Assembly (NCBI GenBank): GCA_043802925.1
Contig: JAZDKP010000318.1
Location: 1 to 25,212, forward strand
DNA length: 25,212 bases
From: JAZDKP01 sp043802925
Lineage (GTDB): Bacteria; Fibrobacterota; OXYB2-FULL-49-7; JAEUSG01
Direction of reading: 5' to 3'
The position numbers and the translations under genes are program-made. Below are positions 6,163-13,373 of this stretch, piece by piece. The notes below the pieces were generated by a model, which worked only from the letters and a program-made list of their open reading frames with translations, made no database searches and had not been told where the DNA came from. Each line of letters opens with the position of its first letter. Positions within the stretch are counted from its first letter, which is position 1.

Positions 6163-8506
6163 AGACACGCTTCTTCTTCGGATCCGTTGTACCGTTGCCA
6201 GGCGGGCGGGAGGGCGCACGCTTGTCCGTGGAACCGAAGGGATCGATTTTGTTGTCATTGAACTCGCGGTGGACGGAGTGGTCCTGGTCACACACCGGCG
6301 GTTCGGTGCCAATGATAAAAACGTCCTCATAGGTGCTGTCGCACGGGACCGAAGCAATCTTGTAGGATATTTTGCATATCTTTTGCGTCATGACGCCGTC
6401 GGGCCGGTCAAACTCGACCCGGGGCAGCCCGAGTGAATCGTAGAGGTAGAGCATGAAATCGGTCCAGACCGGAAGCGCGGTATTGGCGCCCGTGCGGCCG
6501 GAACCAAGAGAGCGCTTTTCGTCAAGGCCAGTCCAGACGCCGCAGGTAATGAGCGGCGTAAACCCCACAAACCAGCAATCCGTATACTCATTGGTGGTGC
6601 CGGTTTTGCCGCCGGAGGGGAAGTTGACCCCCGCCATACAGGCCGCGATGGCCGTACCGGCCGTGACCACGGACCGGAGCATGGAGGTCATGATATAGGC
6701 GGTATTGGGGTTGAGCACGCTGTGCAGGACCGGAGAGTGCTCTTCCACTGTGTTCTGATCGCGGTCCAGTATCTTTTCGATGCCAAAAGGTTCCGCGCGC
6801 ACCCCCTTGTTGGGAAAGGCGCTGTAGGCTGAAAAAAGCCGCAGGGGCGTGGACTCGCAAGCGCCGATGGCCAGCGACGGAACGGGAACAAGGTGGCCTC
6901 TGTCAAGCCCCATGTTCACCGCGTAGTTGACAACCGTATGGGTGCCCACTTTCTGCTGGAGCTTGATGGCAATGGTGTTGATGGAAAGGGCCAGCGCCCG
7001 GCGGAGCGTCATTTCACCCCGGAACTCGCGGTCGTAGTTCTCCGGCCGCCATTCGACCTGCACCGGGTCCTTGATGGAAAACGCCTGGTCGAGCATGGTG
7101 GAAGCCGGGGAGTAGCCGTTGTCAATGGCCGCGGTGTAAATAAAGGGCTTGAAGGCCGACCCGGGCTGCCGGTAGCCCTGTGTCACGCGGTTGAATTTGC
7201 TCTCCTCGTAATTGCGTCCCCCGATCATGGCCTGGATGGCGCCCGTTTTGTTGTCAAGCACGGCAAAGGCTATTTGCACCTTGCGGTAGCGAAGCGAATC
7301 ATTGAGGGCGGGTTTGAGGATTTTGGGCACCTTTTGGCCGGTGGAGTCAATGACTGAATCGTGCTCGGCATACACGTTGTGGAACAGCGGCTCGACTTGG
7401 GCCGGGTATTCTTCGATGTGCGCGAGGAGGGTGTCCTTGGGCAGTTTGAAACGGCGCACCAGGCCCAGTTCCGCGCAGAACTTGCGGTTAAGGGACTGCT
7501 GGAGCGAATCGATCCAGGCAAGGCAGAGGTCCTCGGCCTTTTTCTGCCATCGGTAGTTGAGCGTGGTCCGCACCGTGAGTCCGCTTGTGTACAGGACATT
7601 CGCGCCATAGTGCTTTTCGAGGTACTGCCGCACATATTCCGTGAAATAGGCGGCCTTGCCTCCCTTGTCAACCCGGGGCACGACCGCGAGTGCCTCGCCC
7701 ACGGCGCGCACATAATCGGCCTTACCGATGTACCCGTCGCCGTACATGGCCCGCAGCACGAGGTTCCGGCGCTTGACCACAGCCTCGGGCCGGATATCGG
7801 GCCGGTAGTATTCGGGGCGCTGGATGATGGCGGCCAGCGTGGCGGCCTCGGCCACGGTGAGATCGGAAAGGAGGTTTTTACCGAAGAATTTTTGCGCCGC
7901 AGCCTGGAAGCCATAGGCGCCCGCTCCCATGTAAACCTGGTTCAGGTAGAACTGCAGGATGTCCTTTTTCGTGTATTTCCGCTCAATTTGAAAGGCGGTG
8001 AAAAGTTCCTTGACCTTTCGAAATAGGTTCCGTTTGTAGCCGATGGAGGAATAGAGGTTACGCGCGAGCTGCTGGGTGAGCGTGCTGCCGCCGCGCATGC
8101 CCTTCTGAAAAAGAACCGCCTTGATGAAGATGTCGGGATAGGTATAGATGTTGACGCCCCAATGGTGCCAGAAGCGTTTGTCTTCCATGGCAATGACCGC
8201 GTTGTAGACATAGGGTGGAATTTCGTCAAACGAGCGGCAGATGCGGCGCTCGGTAAAGAACTCCATGAGGAGCGTGTCGTCCGCGGAATAGACGCGCGTG
8301 ATGAGGCTGGGCTCGATGTTTTCAAGCTGACTGATGGAAGGAAGACCGTCCTTAATCTTAGTATAAGTGAAATAAATGCCGCCGCCAATCAGCCCGCCTG
8401 ACAGAACGGAGAGAACAACGGCAATAATGAGGACTCGCCGCCAACGAAGTCCGGACAGTTTTTTCCGAGAGGTTTTACTGTTAAGATCGAAGCGGATTAA
8501 ATCCAT
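6152..8506 (-). CDS. bifunctional penicillin-binding protein 1A (class A PBP)
   Basis: This is a cell-wall synthase polymerising and cross-linking lipid II at the inner membrane, with a cytoplasmic N-tail, a TM helix at about 23-45, and periplasmic GT51 and transpeptidase domains. In the GT51 domain, E108 sits in VIAMEDKRFWHHWGVN, followed by RGGSTLTQQLARN (138-150) and ERKYTKKDILQFYLNQVYMGAGAYG. The transpeptidase has PGSAFKPF with S450/K453, SIN at 508-510 and KTGTT at 634-638, so all catalytic motifs are intact. About 80 residues between the GT and TP domains (about 320-405) are an interdomain insert. Length of 784 aa is normal for PBP1A. The start lacks a clear Shine-Dalgarno site. The gene is divergent from the lipoprotein at 8641. 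The C-terminus is basic and Pro-rich (KRAPSRPPGNG). Confidence 0.95.
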   Translation of the reverse strand: MDLIRFDLNSKTSRKKLSGLRWRRVLIIAVVLSVLSGGLIGGGIYFTYTKIKDGLPSISQLENIEPSLITRVYSADDTLLMEFFTERRICRSFDEIPPYVYNAVIAMEDKRFWHHWGVNIYTYPDIFIKAVLFQKGMRGGSTLTQQLARNLYSSIGYKRNLFRKVKELFTAFQIERKYTKKDILQFYLNQVYMGAGAYGFQAAAQKFFGKNLLSDLTVAEAATLAAIIQRPEYYRPDIRPEAVVKRRNLVLRAMYGDGYIGKADYVRAVGEALAVVPRVDKGGKAAYFTEYVRQYLEKHYGANVLYTSGLTVRTTLNYRWQKKAEDLCLAWIDSLQQSLNRKFCAELGLVRRFKLPKDTLLAHIEEYPAQVEPLFHNVYAEHDSVIDSTGQKVPKILKPALNDSLRYRKVQIAFAVLDNKTGAIQAMIGGRNYEESKFNRVTQGYRQPGSAFKPFIYTAAIDNGYSPASTMLDQAFSIKDPVQVEWRPENYDREFRGEMTLRRALALSINTIAIKLQQKVGTHTVVNYAVNMGLDRGHLVPVPSLAIGACESTPLRLFSAYSAFPNKGVRAEPFGIEKILDRDQNTVEEHSPVLHSVLNPNTAYIMTSMLRSVVTAGTAIAACMAGVNFPSGGKTGTTNEYTDCWFVGFTPLITCGVWTGLDEKRSLGSGRTGANTALPVWTDFMLYLYDSLGLPRVEFDRPDGVMTQKICKISYKIASVPCDSTYEDVFIIGTEPPVCDQDHSVHREFNDNKIDPFGSTDKRAPSRPPGNGTTDPKKKRVFMM

Positions 8507-8541
8507 AATCTATTAGAGAAAATACAAATCTGAAGGGAAGG

Positions 8542-8569
8542 GTGACAAGGAACGCTTATCGCGTATAAT
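8542..8569 (+). promoter_or_regulatory. sigma70-like promoter for the lipoprotein/porin pair
   Basis: GTGACA (8542-8547, 5/6 to TTGACA) and TATAAT (8564-8569, 6/6) are separated by 16 nt and point toward the lipoprotein gene. Initiation is expected near 8576. This is the best consensus match I found in the window. Confidence 0.6.
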
Positions 8570-8584
8570 TTCTATGGAATTATA
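8564..8584. promoter_or_regulatory. palindrome with face-to-face -10 elements
   Basis: TATAATT (8564-8570) and AATTATA (8578-8584) form a 7-bp inverted repeat around a 7-nt spacer. Each arm carries a perfect TATAAT, one per strand, between the divergent PBP1A and lipoprotein genes. The minus-strand copy has no good -35 at the right distance. It may be an operator or overlapping divergent promoters. Confidence 0.45.
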
Positions 8585-8640
8585 ACCAGAGAGAATAAAA
8601 CATGGTTTTAATTGCACGGTTTTCGTATATTTTTATTGAT

Positions 8641-9375
8641 ATGAAACAAATCCTCCTGCTTTCCCTGCTTTCCCTGCTTTCCCTGCTGACCCTGTTCTTA
8701 ACCGGCTGCTATACCGTGCTCCTGACCCAGGCCAACATGCCCCCGCGCATTCAACAGCCGGTTCGCGCGGCCAATGATTCCGCGCAGGCCAACGATTCCA
8801 CCGCAGCGTACGATTCCGTTGTCCCGGGAAGCGCGCAACCCGCGGCCCCGGCCGTGGCGTCCGAAAACCGCGCCATCCGCAGCGACTGCAACTGCACGGT
8901 CTTTGAAATCAGCAACGGCCTCTGCTGGTGCACGTGCGACCGATGCGGCGTCTACCACCGCGTCGGGTACGAATACTGCCCGCGCGGATGGTCCTATTCC
9001 TCCTACAGATGGGACTACTACAACGACTACCCGTGGTGGTACAATCGGTACAACAACGATTACCGCAACGGCAGCTATTACGATGGCTACCGTCACAACA
9101 ACTACGGCGGGGGAGGTTCCATCGTACCATCCGGAAACGGCCGCCACAACGATTCGCTTGGTTTCATCGGCAACCGCAATTCCTACCGTGACGCTCTGCC
9201 TCCTCCGGTCTATCAAACGCCTTCCTCCAGCGGAAAGGGATTCTCAATCACCGTTAGTCCGCCCTCTTCGAGCCCGCCACCCGTTTCGCAACCCCATCAG
9301 GAGACCGCTCCGGTAAAGGCAGATACGTCCAAGGCTAATTTTGACCGTATTATAGACCGAAAACGCATGAGGTAG
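8641..9375 (+). CDS. Cys-rich, Tyr/Asn-rich lipoprotein of unknown function
   Basis: Starting at the ATG at 8641, the N-terminus is a clean lipoprotein signal with lipobox LTG-C23. An upstream in-frame ATG at 8602, with a weak GAGAGA site, would add 13 residues and spoil the n-region, but it cannot be excluded. The mature protein has three parts: an Ala/Pro/Asp-rich linker; a compact seven-cysteine segment (CNC, then CWCTCDRC, then a later C before PRGW) followed by an extreme Tyr/Asn/Trp-rich stretch (YYNDYPWWYNRYNND and similar); and a Pro/Ser-rich low-complexity C-terminus ending RKRMR. The cysteines could form disulfides or bind metal. I do not recognise the family. Three 9-bp repeats encode the signal-peptide core. 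The stop codon lies just after the GAGG that can serve the next gene. Confidence 0.75.
   Translation: MKQILLLSLLSLLSLLTLFLTGCYTVLLTQANMPPRIQQPVRAANDSAQANDSTAAYDSVVPGSAQPAAPAVASENRAIRSDCNCTVFEISNGLCWCTCDRCGVYHRVGYEYCPRGWSYSSYRWDYYNDYPWWYNRYNNDYRNGSYYDGYRHNNYGGGGSIVPSGNGRHNDSLGFIGNRNSYRDALPPPVYQTPSSSGKGFSITVSPPSSSPPPVSQPHQETAPVKADTSKANFDRIIDRKRMR
8659..8685 (+). repeat. 3 x 9-bp tandem repeat in signal peptide
   Basis: CTTTCCCTG is repeated three times exactly and in frame, encoding Leu-Ser-Leu three times in the hydrophobic core of the lipoprotein signal peptide (residues 7-15). Unit gain or loss would change the core length by 3 residues without a frameshift. Confidence 0.85.
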
Positions 9376-9378
9376 CGC

Positions 9379-10551
9379 TTGAGAAATATGTCATACAAGC
9401 TTGTTTTGCTTGCGATTGCAACATCGTTGTATGCCCAGAGCGAGTTTGTGATACCTGACGAGGGCGTAGGAACCCGCGGTTATGCCATGGGCGGCGCGCA
9501 AGTAGCATTGGCTTCTGATTTCAGTGCGAGTTATTGGAACCCGGCAGCGCTTACTAATTTGCGCCAGCATGAATTCATGTTCTCTTTCGCTTATAACTCG
9601 CTCACGGACGCCTCCCGATACGATGGCAGCGCCCCCTTGTCCGCCAATATCAACAGCCTGGGGCTCCAGTCCATCGGCTACGCCCATCCCTTTCCAACGC
9701 TGCAGGGCAGCCTCGTTCTCGCATTAGGCTATTCCCGGCCCACCAACATTTCCGATGTCCAGCAGTACAACAATCCCGCAGGACTCTATAAGGCCCAAGG
9801 CTATTTAAGCCGCTGGAACGTGGCAGTGGCCGCCATGTTGCTGAAAAGCCTTTCGCTCGGAATCAACGGCTATATCAATTCCGGCAACGACGAGGTCACG
9901 TTTCAATACGCGGACGGCAACCAGAACATTTCAGATGTCGGCAGCTTTTTCGGCCTAGGATTTGACCTTGGCCTGCTGCTTGCGATCACGGAAAACCTCC
10001 GGGCGGGTGTGTCCGCCACGCTTTACAACTCAGAGAATTCATCACGAAAAGCGGAACGCTTCATCCTGGACACGCTCTACTCGGAGAATGCGACAAAGAC
10101 CTACGTGCAGAACCCGGTTAAAATCAGGGCCGGCCTCGGATACCATTCACTACCGTTCAGCATCGGAGCCGACATTCTTTTTACAAACTGGGAAAACAGC
10201 AAGTATTATATCAAGGATTTCCAGACCCCGTTCCACGACCCTGACCTGGTGAACACAATCGAATACAGCCTTGGTGCCGAGAGCATCTTGCCCATGCCAT
10301 CCCCAAACGCCCCAGGCATTAAGCTCCGCGCTGGCGTATCTCATGCCGGGCAGCCCTACGCGAGCTTCCGTTCGCCGGACGGACGCAATTCCGTAAGCGG
10401 GGGAGTGGGGATGCTTTTTGACCGGGCCCTGCTGCTCGATATCGCAGGCCGTTATTCAGTCAACCGTTTCGAATTCAATGACGGGTTTCAGACCGTGGAC
10501 CGCGAAGTGAAAACCAAAACGCTGCTCTTCTCCATTTCCTACCGTTACTGA
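9379..10551 (+). CDS. outer-membrane beta-barrel, FadL/UPF0164-PorV type
   Basis: The protein has a signal peptide (MSYKLVLLAIATSLYAQS), then the diagnostic N-terminal block GVGTRGYAMGGAQVALASDFSASYWNPAAL. This block is shared by UPF0164, PorV and FadL/OmpP1-type long-chain hydrophobe transporters. The remainder is amphipathic strands ending in a C-terminal aromatic residue (LLFSISYRY), as expected of an outer-membrane barrel. Likely roles are uptake of hydrophobic compounds or assembly of secreted proteins; the sequence does not decide between them. The frame can start at TTG 9379 (GAGG at 9369-9372, 6 nt away, overlapping the previous gene's stop) or at ATG 9388 (GAGAA 4 nt away). It lies 3 nt after the lipoprotein gene, so the two are co-transcribed. 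AT content is higher than in the neighbouring housekeeping genes. Confidence 0.85.
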   Translation: MRNMSYKLVLLAIATSLYAQSEFVIPDEGVGTRGYAMGGAQVALASDFSASYWNPAALTNLRQHEFMFSFAYNSLTDASRYDGSAPLSANINSLGLQSIGYAHPFPTLQGSLVLALGYSRPTNISDVQQYNNPAGLYKAQGYLSRWNVAVAAMLLKSLSLGINGYINSGNDEVTFQYADGNQNISDVGSFFGLGFDLGLLLAITENLRAGVSATLYNSENSSRKAERFILDTLYSENATKTYVQNPVKIRAGLGYHSLPFSIGADILFTNWENSKYYIKDFQTPFHDPDLVNTIEYSLGAESILPMPSPNAPGIKLRAGVSHAGQPYASFRSPDGRNSVSGGVGMLFDRALLLDIAGRYSVNRFEFNDGFQTVDREVKTKTLLFSISYRY

Positions 10552-10561
10552 CGCCCTTCAA

Positions 10562-10580
10562 CGGTAAAATGTTTTTACCG
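10562..10580. other. AT-rich hairpin after the porin gene
   Basis: CGGTAAAA, a TGT loop and TTTTACCG form a perfect 8-bp stem 10 bp after the porin stop. No T-run follows the stem, so it is only a weak terminator candidate. Its right arm lies inside the first of two direct repeats, so it may instead be part of an operator. Confidence 0.35.
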
Positions 10581-10613
10581 CGCCCCGTGATTATTCATTG
10601 TTTTTATCGCGCC
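10570..10613 (+). promoter_or_regulatory. 15-bp direct repeats upstream of operon
   Basis: TGTTTTTACCGCGCC (10570-10584) and TGTTTTTATCGCGCC (10599-10613) match at 14 of 15 positions, with start-to-start spacing of 29 bp, just under three helical turns. They lie 46-89 bp before the start of the seven-gene operon. This arrangement suits a regulator binding on one face of the DNA, or a duplication. Confidence 0.45.
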
Positions 10614-10629
10614 TGAAGAATTAATTTAT

Positions 10630-10662
10630 ATGCTCATTAAACGTGGAGCAAGAAGAACTTGA
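10630..10662 (+). other. possible 10-codon leader ORF
   Basis: An ATG at 10630 opens MLIKRGARRT and stops at TGA 10660-10662, which overlaps the TTG start of the next gene (TTGA). It could couple translation of that gene, or be chance. A frameshift connecting the two frames is a third possibility. Confidence 0.2.
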
Positions 10663-12377
10663 CGCGCATCGGCCCTTCCGAACTTTCCGCCATCCGGGCG
10701 TTTAAAACCGATCCCAAAGATCGAAAAAACAGGTACGCGCTCAACAATGTCTACTGGGACCTGCTGTATACCATCGTCCGCGAACGCGCGGACGGCGGCA
10801 GCGCCAAAATCCTGCACCTCAGCGAGGACAGCGCACTCATCGACCTCGGCATCCTCGACGTCAATCTTTTCGAAAACGGGGAAAAAGACTGGAAGGAGAT
10901 CCAGGCCGGCCTCAACTTTGTCAATGACGACATGATGTTCACCTTCACCGAGTGGATCGAGCGCGAATACCAGCGCACCCTCAACTTTGATAAAAAAGAC
11001 CATATCCGGAACGAGATCACCGCCCTCGAGCACGAACTCACCAAACATCACGACGAATTCGCGGCCAAGCAGGATGACCGCCGCACCCTGTTCCAGAACT
11101 ACCTCGAACCCTCGTTGTCCTCGCGCTCCATGGCCACCCCTGCGTTTCGGAACCAGTACCTGGCCCGCTTCGACCGCATCCGGACCGCGGACGACATGGA
11201 ATACGAAATCCAGGTCAAACAGAAAAAGATCTCCACGGGAAAATTCCTTGACGTCACCATCAAGCGCGAACTTGCGGAACGCATCAAAGAGTACCAGAAA
11301 TACCTGACGGGCTTCAAGAACCTGCTTTCCGAACTGCGGAACCCGGCCGCGGAAAAGGAGATCCTCGCCGCATCCGAAGAAATACACGATCTCGCGGTCG
11401 AAATCGTGGACCTGGAAAGCAAACGGAACAAAAAGGAAGAGGAGCTCAAAAACCTGGTGGACCAGACCGCCACGCTCTCCCCCAAGGAAATTGAAGCCTC
11501 CATCAACGAAATGCTCGATTACTTCAAAGGCCTCATGATCCTGTCGAGCAAGCGTGTCAAGGCCGAGCCCCTGGCCGTGGCCGCGGGAAAATCGCGCCCC
11601 ACCACCAAGGCCGCACTGAAAAAGGTCATCCAGATGATCGAGGAGTTTGATCCCAAGGTCTTTAAGAACGACCGCGTCAAATACCTGGGGCTGCCCAAGT
11701 TTGTCATCCTCCCGGGCTTTGGAAACGGCCTCTACGACTGGAAGAACAACGCCATCCTTATTCCCACACAGCCCTGCACGCGGCTCGAGGAATCGGTCTT
11801 CGCGGGCGTGGTCGAATACAAACTCGACATGGATGACGACAAGGCGCTGCTCATGAGCTACAACAAGCTGGAGGACAACAAGGGCATCAAGTCCCACCTC
11901 CGCCTCAAGGAGCGCTTTGCCAAGGACTATGCCATCTTCATGGGCCAGGAAACGCGCGGCTACAAGGTGCTCAAGGGCGATGCCCGCGCCTGGTTCAACC
12001 ACGAGATCGCGCCCAACCGGTTCGAAATCAAGATCCCCCTCGAGTTTGACCCCATCGCCATGCCGCAGGAGGCCTACAACACGCTTGTGGCCGCGCTCAA
12101 CGAAAAGGTCGCCAAAGGGACGGCCGGGTACCGCGATTTCTACGGGCTCGGCATCATCGCCAACTACAACGAGGCCCACGAAAAGGCCATCGATTATTTT
12201 AAAAAGTCCTACGAAACGGCCCCGGACTTCATTGACGCGCTGTTCAACCTCGCGGTCACCCAAATGAAAAAGCAGATGCGCCGCGAGGCGGCCGCGACCT
12301 TCACCGAGTACATCAAAAAAAGCCCCCAGAACTGGTGGACCGGCGTGTGCCAGGAACACCTGATGAAACTGAAGTGA
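10659..12377 (+). CDS. unknown 572-aa coiled-coil/TPR protein
   Basis: I do not recognise a named family. The frame opens at TTG 10659 with GGAG at 10645-10648. There is no signal peptide or membrane segment, so it is probably cytoplasmic. The N-terminal about 105 residues are globular. Residues of about 115-310 are strongly charged and heptad-like (EITALEHELTKHHDEF, ELAERIKEYQKYLTGF, LAVEIVDLESKRNKKEEELKNL), so a long coiled coil is likely. About 335-470 is a globular domain (FVILPGFGNGLYDWKNNAILIP, then RLKERFAKDYAIFMGQETRGYK). The C-terminus (about 490-572) contains two TPR-like helix pairs (YNEAHEKAIDYFKKSYETAPDFIDALFNLA and the following pair). It heads a tight operon with trpS 8 bp downstream. 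High GC and third-position usage resemble the neighbouring housekeeping genes, so it is probably long resident. Confidence 0.85.
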   Translation: MTRIGPSELSAIRAFKTDPKDRKNRYALNNVYWDLLYTIVRERADGGSAKILHLSEDSALIDLGILDVNLFENGEKDWKEIQAGLNFVNDDMMFTFTEWIEREYQRTLNFDKKDHIRNEITALEHELTKHHDEFAAKQDDRRTLFQNYLEPSLSSRSMATPAFRNQYLARFDRIRTADDMEYEIQVKQKKISTGKFLDVTIKRELAERIKEYQKYLTGFKNLLSELRNPAAEKEILAASEEIHDLAVEIVDLESKRNKKEEELKNLVDQTATLSPKEIEASINEMLDYFKGLMILSSKRVKAEPLAVAAGKSRPTTKAALKKVIQMIEEFDPKVFKNDRVKYLGLPKFVILPGFGNGLYDWKNNAILIPTQPCTRLEESVFAGVVEYKLDMDDDKALLMSYNKLEDNKGIKSHLRLKERFAKDYAIFMGQETRGYKVLKGDARAWFNHEIAPNRFEIKIPLEFDPIAMPQEAYNTLVAALNEKVAKGTAGYRDFYGLGIIANYNEAHEKAIDYFKKSYETAPDFIDALFNLAVTQMKKQMRREAAATFTEYIKKSPQNWWTGVCQEHLMKLK

Positions 12378-12385
12378 CGACCCGC

Positions 12386-13363
12386 ATGAAAAAACGCCTT
12401 TTCAGCGGTATCCAGCCCAGCGGTGAAATCCACATCGGAAACTATCTCGGCGCCATCAAAAACTGGGTCGCGCTCCAGGAAACCCACGACGCCATCATTT
12501 GCGTGGTCGACTATCACGCCATCACGGTCCGCCAAAACGCGGATGAATTCCGCAAACGCATCTTCGACACCGCGCTTTCGCTCATGGCAGCGGGCATCGA
12601 CCCGGACAAGGCCGCACTCTTTGTGCAGTCACGCGTACCCGAGCACACGGAACTTGCCTGGATCCTCGGCACGGTCATCCATATGGGCCATCTGGAACGC
12701 ATGACCCAGTACAAACAGAAAGCCGAGCAACACCCCGACGACATCAATGTGGGCCTCTTCACCTATCCCGTGCTCCAGACCGCGGACATCGCGCTGTACA
12801 AAGCCGAGGTCGTGCCGGTGGGCGAGGACCAGGTCCAGCACATCGAGCTCGCGCGCGAAATCGTCCGGCGCTTTAACGCCCGCTGCGGCGCAATGTTCCC
12901 GGAACCCGAGGCCCTGGTCGGCACCGCGGCCCGCATCCTGGGACTCGATGGCAAGTCCAAAATGAGCAAAAGCATGAACAACACCCTCGGGCTCGTGGAT
13001 TCACCCGAGACCCTCGAAAAAAAGCTGCGCCCCGCTGTCACGGACGTCAACCGTAAGCGCCGCAATGACCCTGGCAACCCCGAAATCTGCAATATTTACG
13101 CGCTGCACAAACACTTTTCGCCCGTGCCCGTGGTCGACGAAATCAATGTCGAATGCCGCAGGGCGGGCATCGGCTGCATCGATTGCAAGCTCAAACTGGC
13201 CGGGCATATGACCCTTGCGCTCGCGCCTGTCCGCGAACGCCATGCCGCGCTCACCGCCAACCCGGGACGCGTGGTTGACGCCCTCGACCACGGAGCGGCC
13301 CGCTGCCAGGCCATGGCCCGCGAAACCATGGAACCGGTGCGCGCCGCACTCGGGGTCCGCTGA
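12386..13363 (+). CDS. trpS: tryptophanyl-tRNA synthetase
   Basis: This class Ic aminoacyl-tRNA synthetase charges tRNA-Trp (EC 6.1.1.2). The HIGH-type signature is HIGN at 16-19 in SGIQPSGEIHIGNYLGA, and the KMSKS loop is at 192-196 (KSKMSKSMNN). The DxxQ-type GEDQVQHIELAREIVRRFN block and the C-terminal anticodon-recognition helices are present. The 325-aa length is typical of the bacterial compact form. I start at ATG 12386, just before KKRLFSGIQPSG; a GTG at 12374 overlapping the previous stop (GTGA) is an alternative. No strong ribosome site is visible, consistent with coupling to the gene 8 bp upstream. Confidence 0.96.
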   Translation: MKKRLFSGIQPSGEIHIGNYLGAIKNWVALQETHDAIICVVDYHAITVRQNADEFRKRIFDTALSLMAAGIDPDKAALFVQSRVPEHTELAWILGTVIHMGHLERMTQYKQKAEQHPDDINVGLFTYPVLQTADIALYKAEVVPVGEDQVQHIELAREIVRRFNARCGAMFPEPEALVGTAARILGLDGKSKMSKSMNNTLGLVDSPETLEKKLRPAVTDVNRKRRNDPGNPEICNIYALHKHFSPVPVVDEINVECRRAGIGCIDCKLKLAGHMTLALAPVRERHAALTANPGRVVDALDHGAARCQAMARETMEPVRAALGVR

Positions 13364-13373
13364 CACTCTTGCC

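Noticed and set aside
10626..12359. 577-codon minus-strand open frame antisense to the coiled-coil/TPR gene
   Set aside because: It is an artefact of high-GC codon usage on the plus strand; the translation is rich in Val, Phe, Gly and Asp runs without domain motifs, while the plus strand has operon spacing and TPRs.
13215..13373. Upstream extension of tldD into trpS
   Set aside because: It reads MRSRLSANAMPRSPPTRD, an out-of-frame translation of trpS; the TldD family N-terminus begins near the ATG at 13374.
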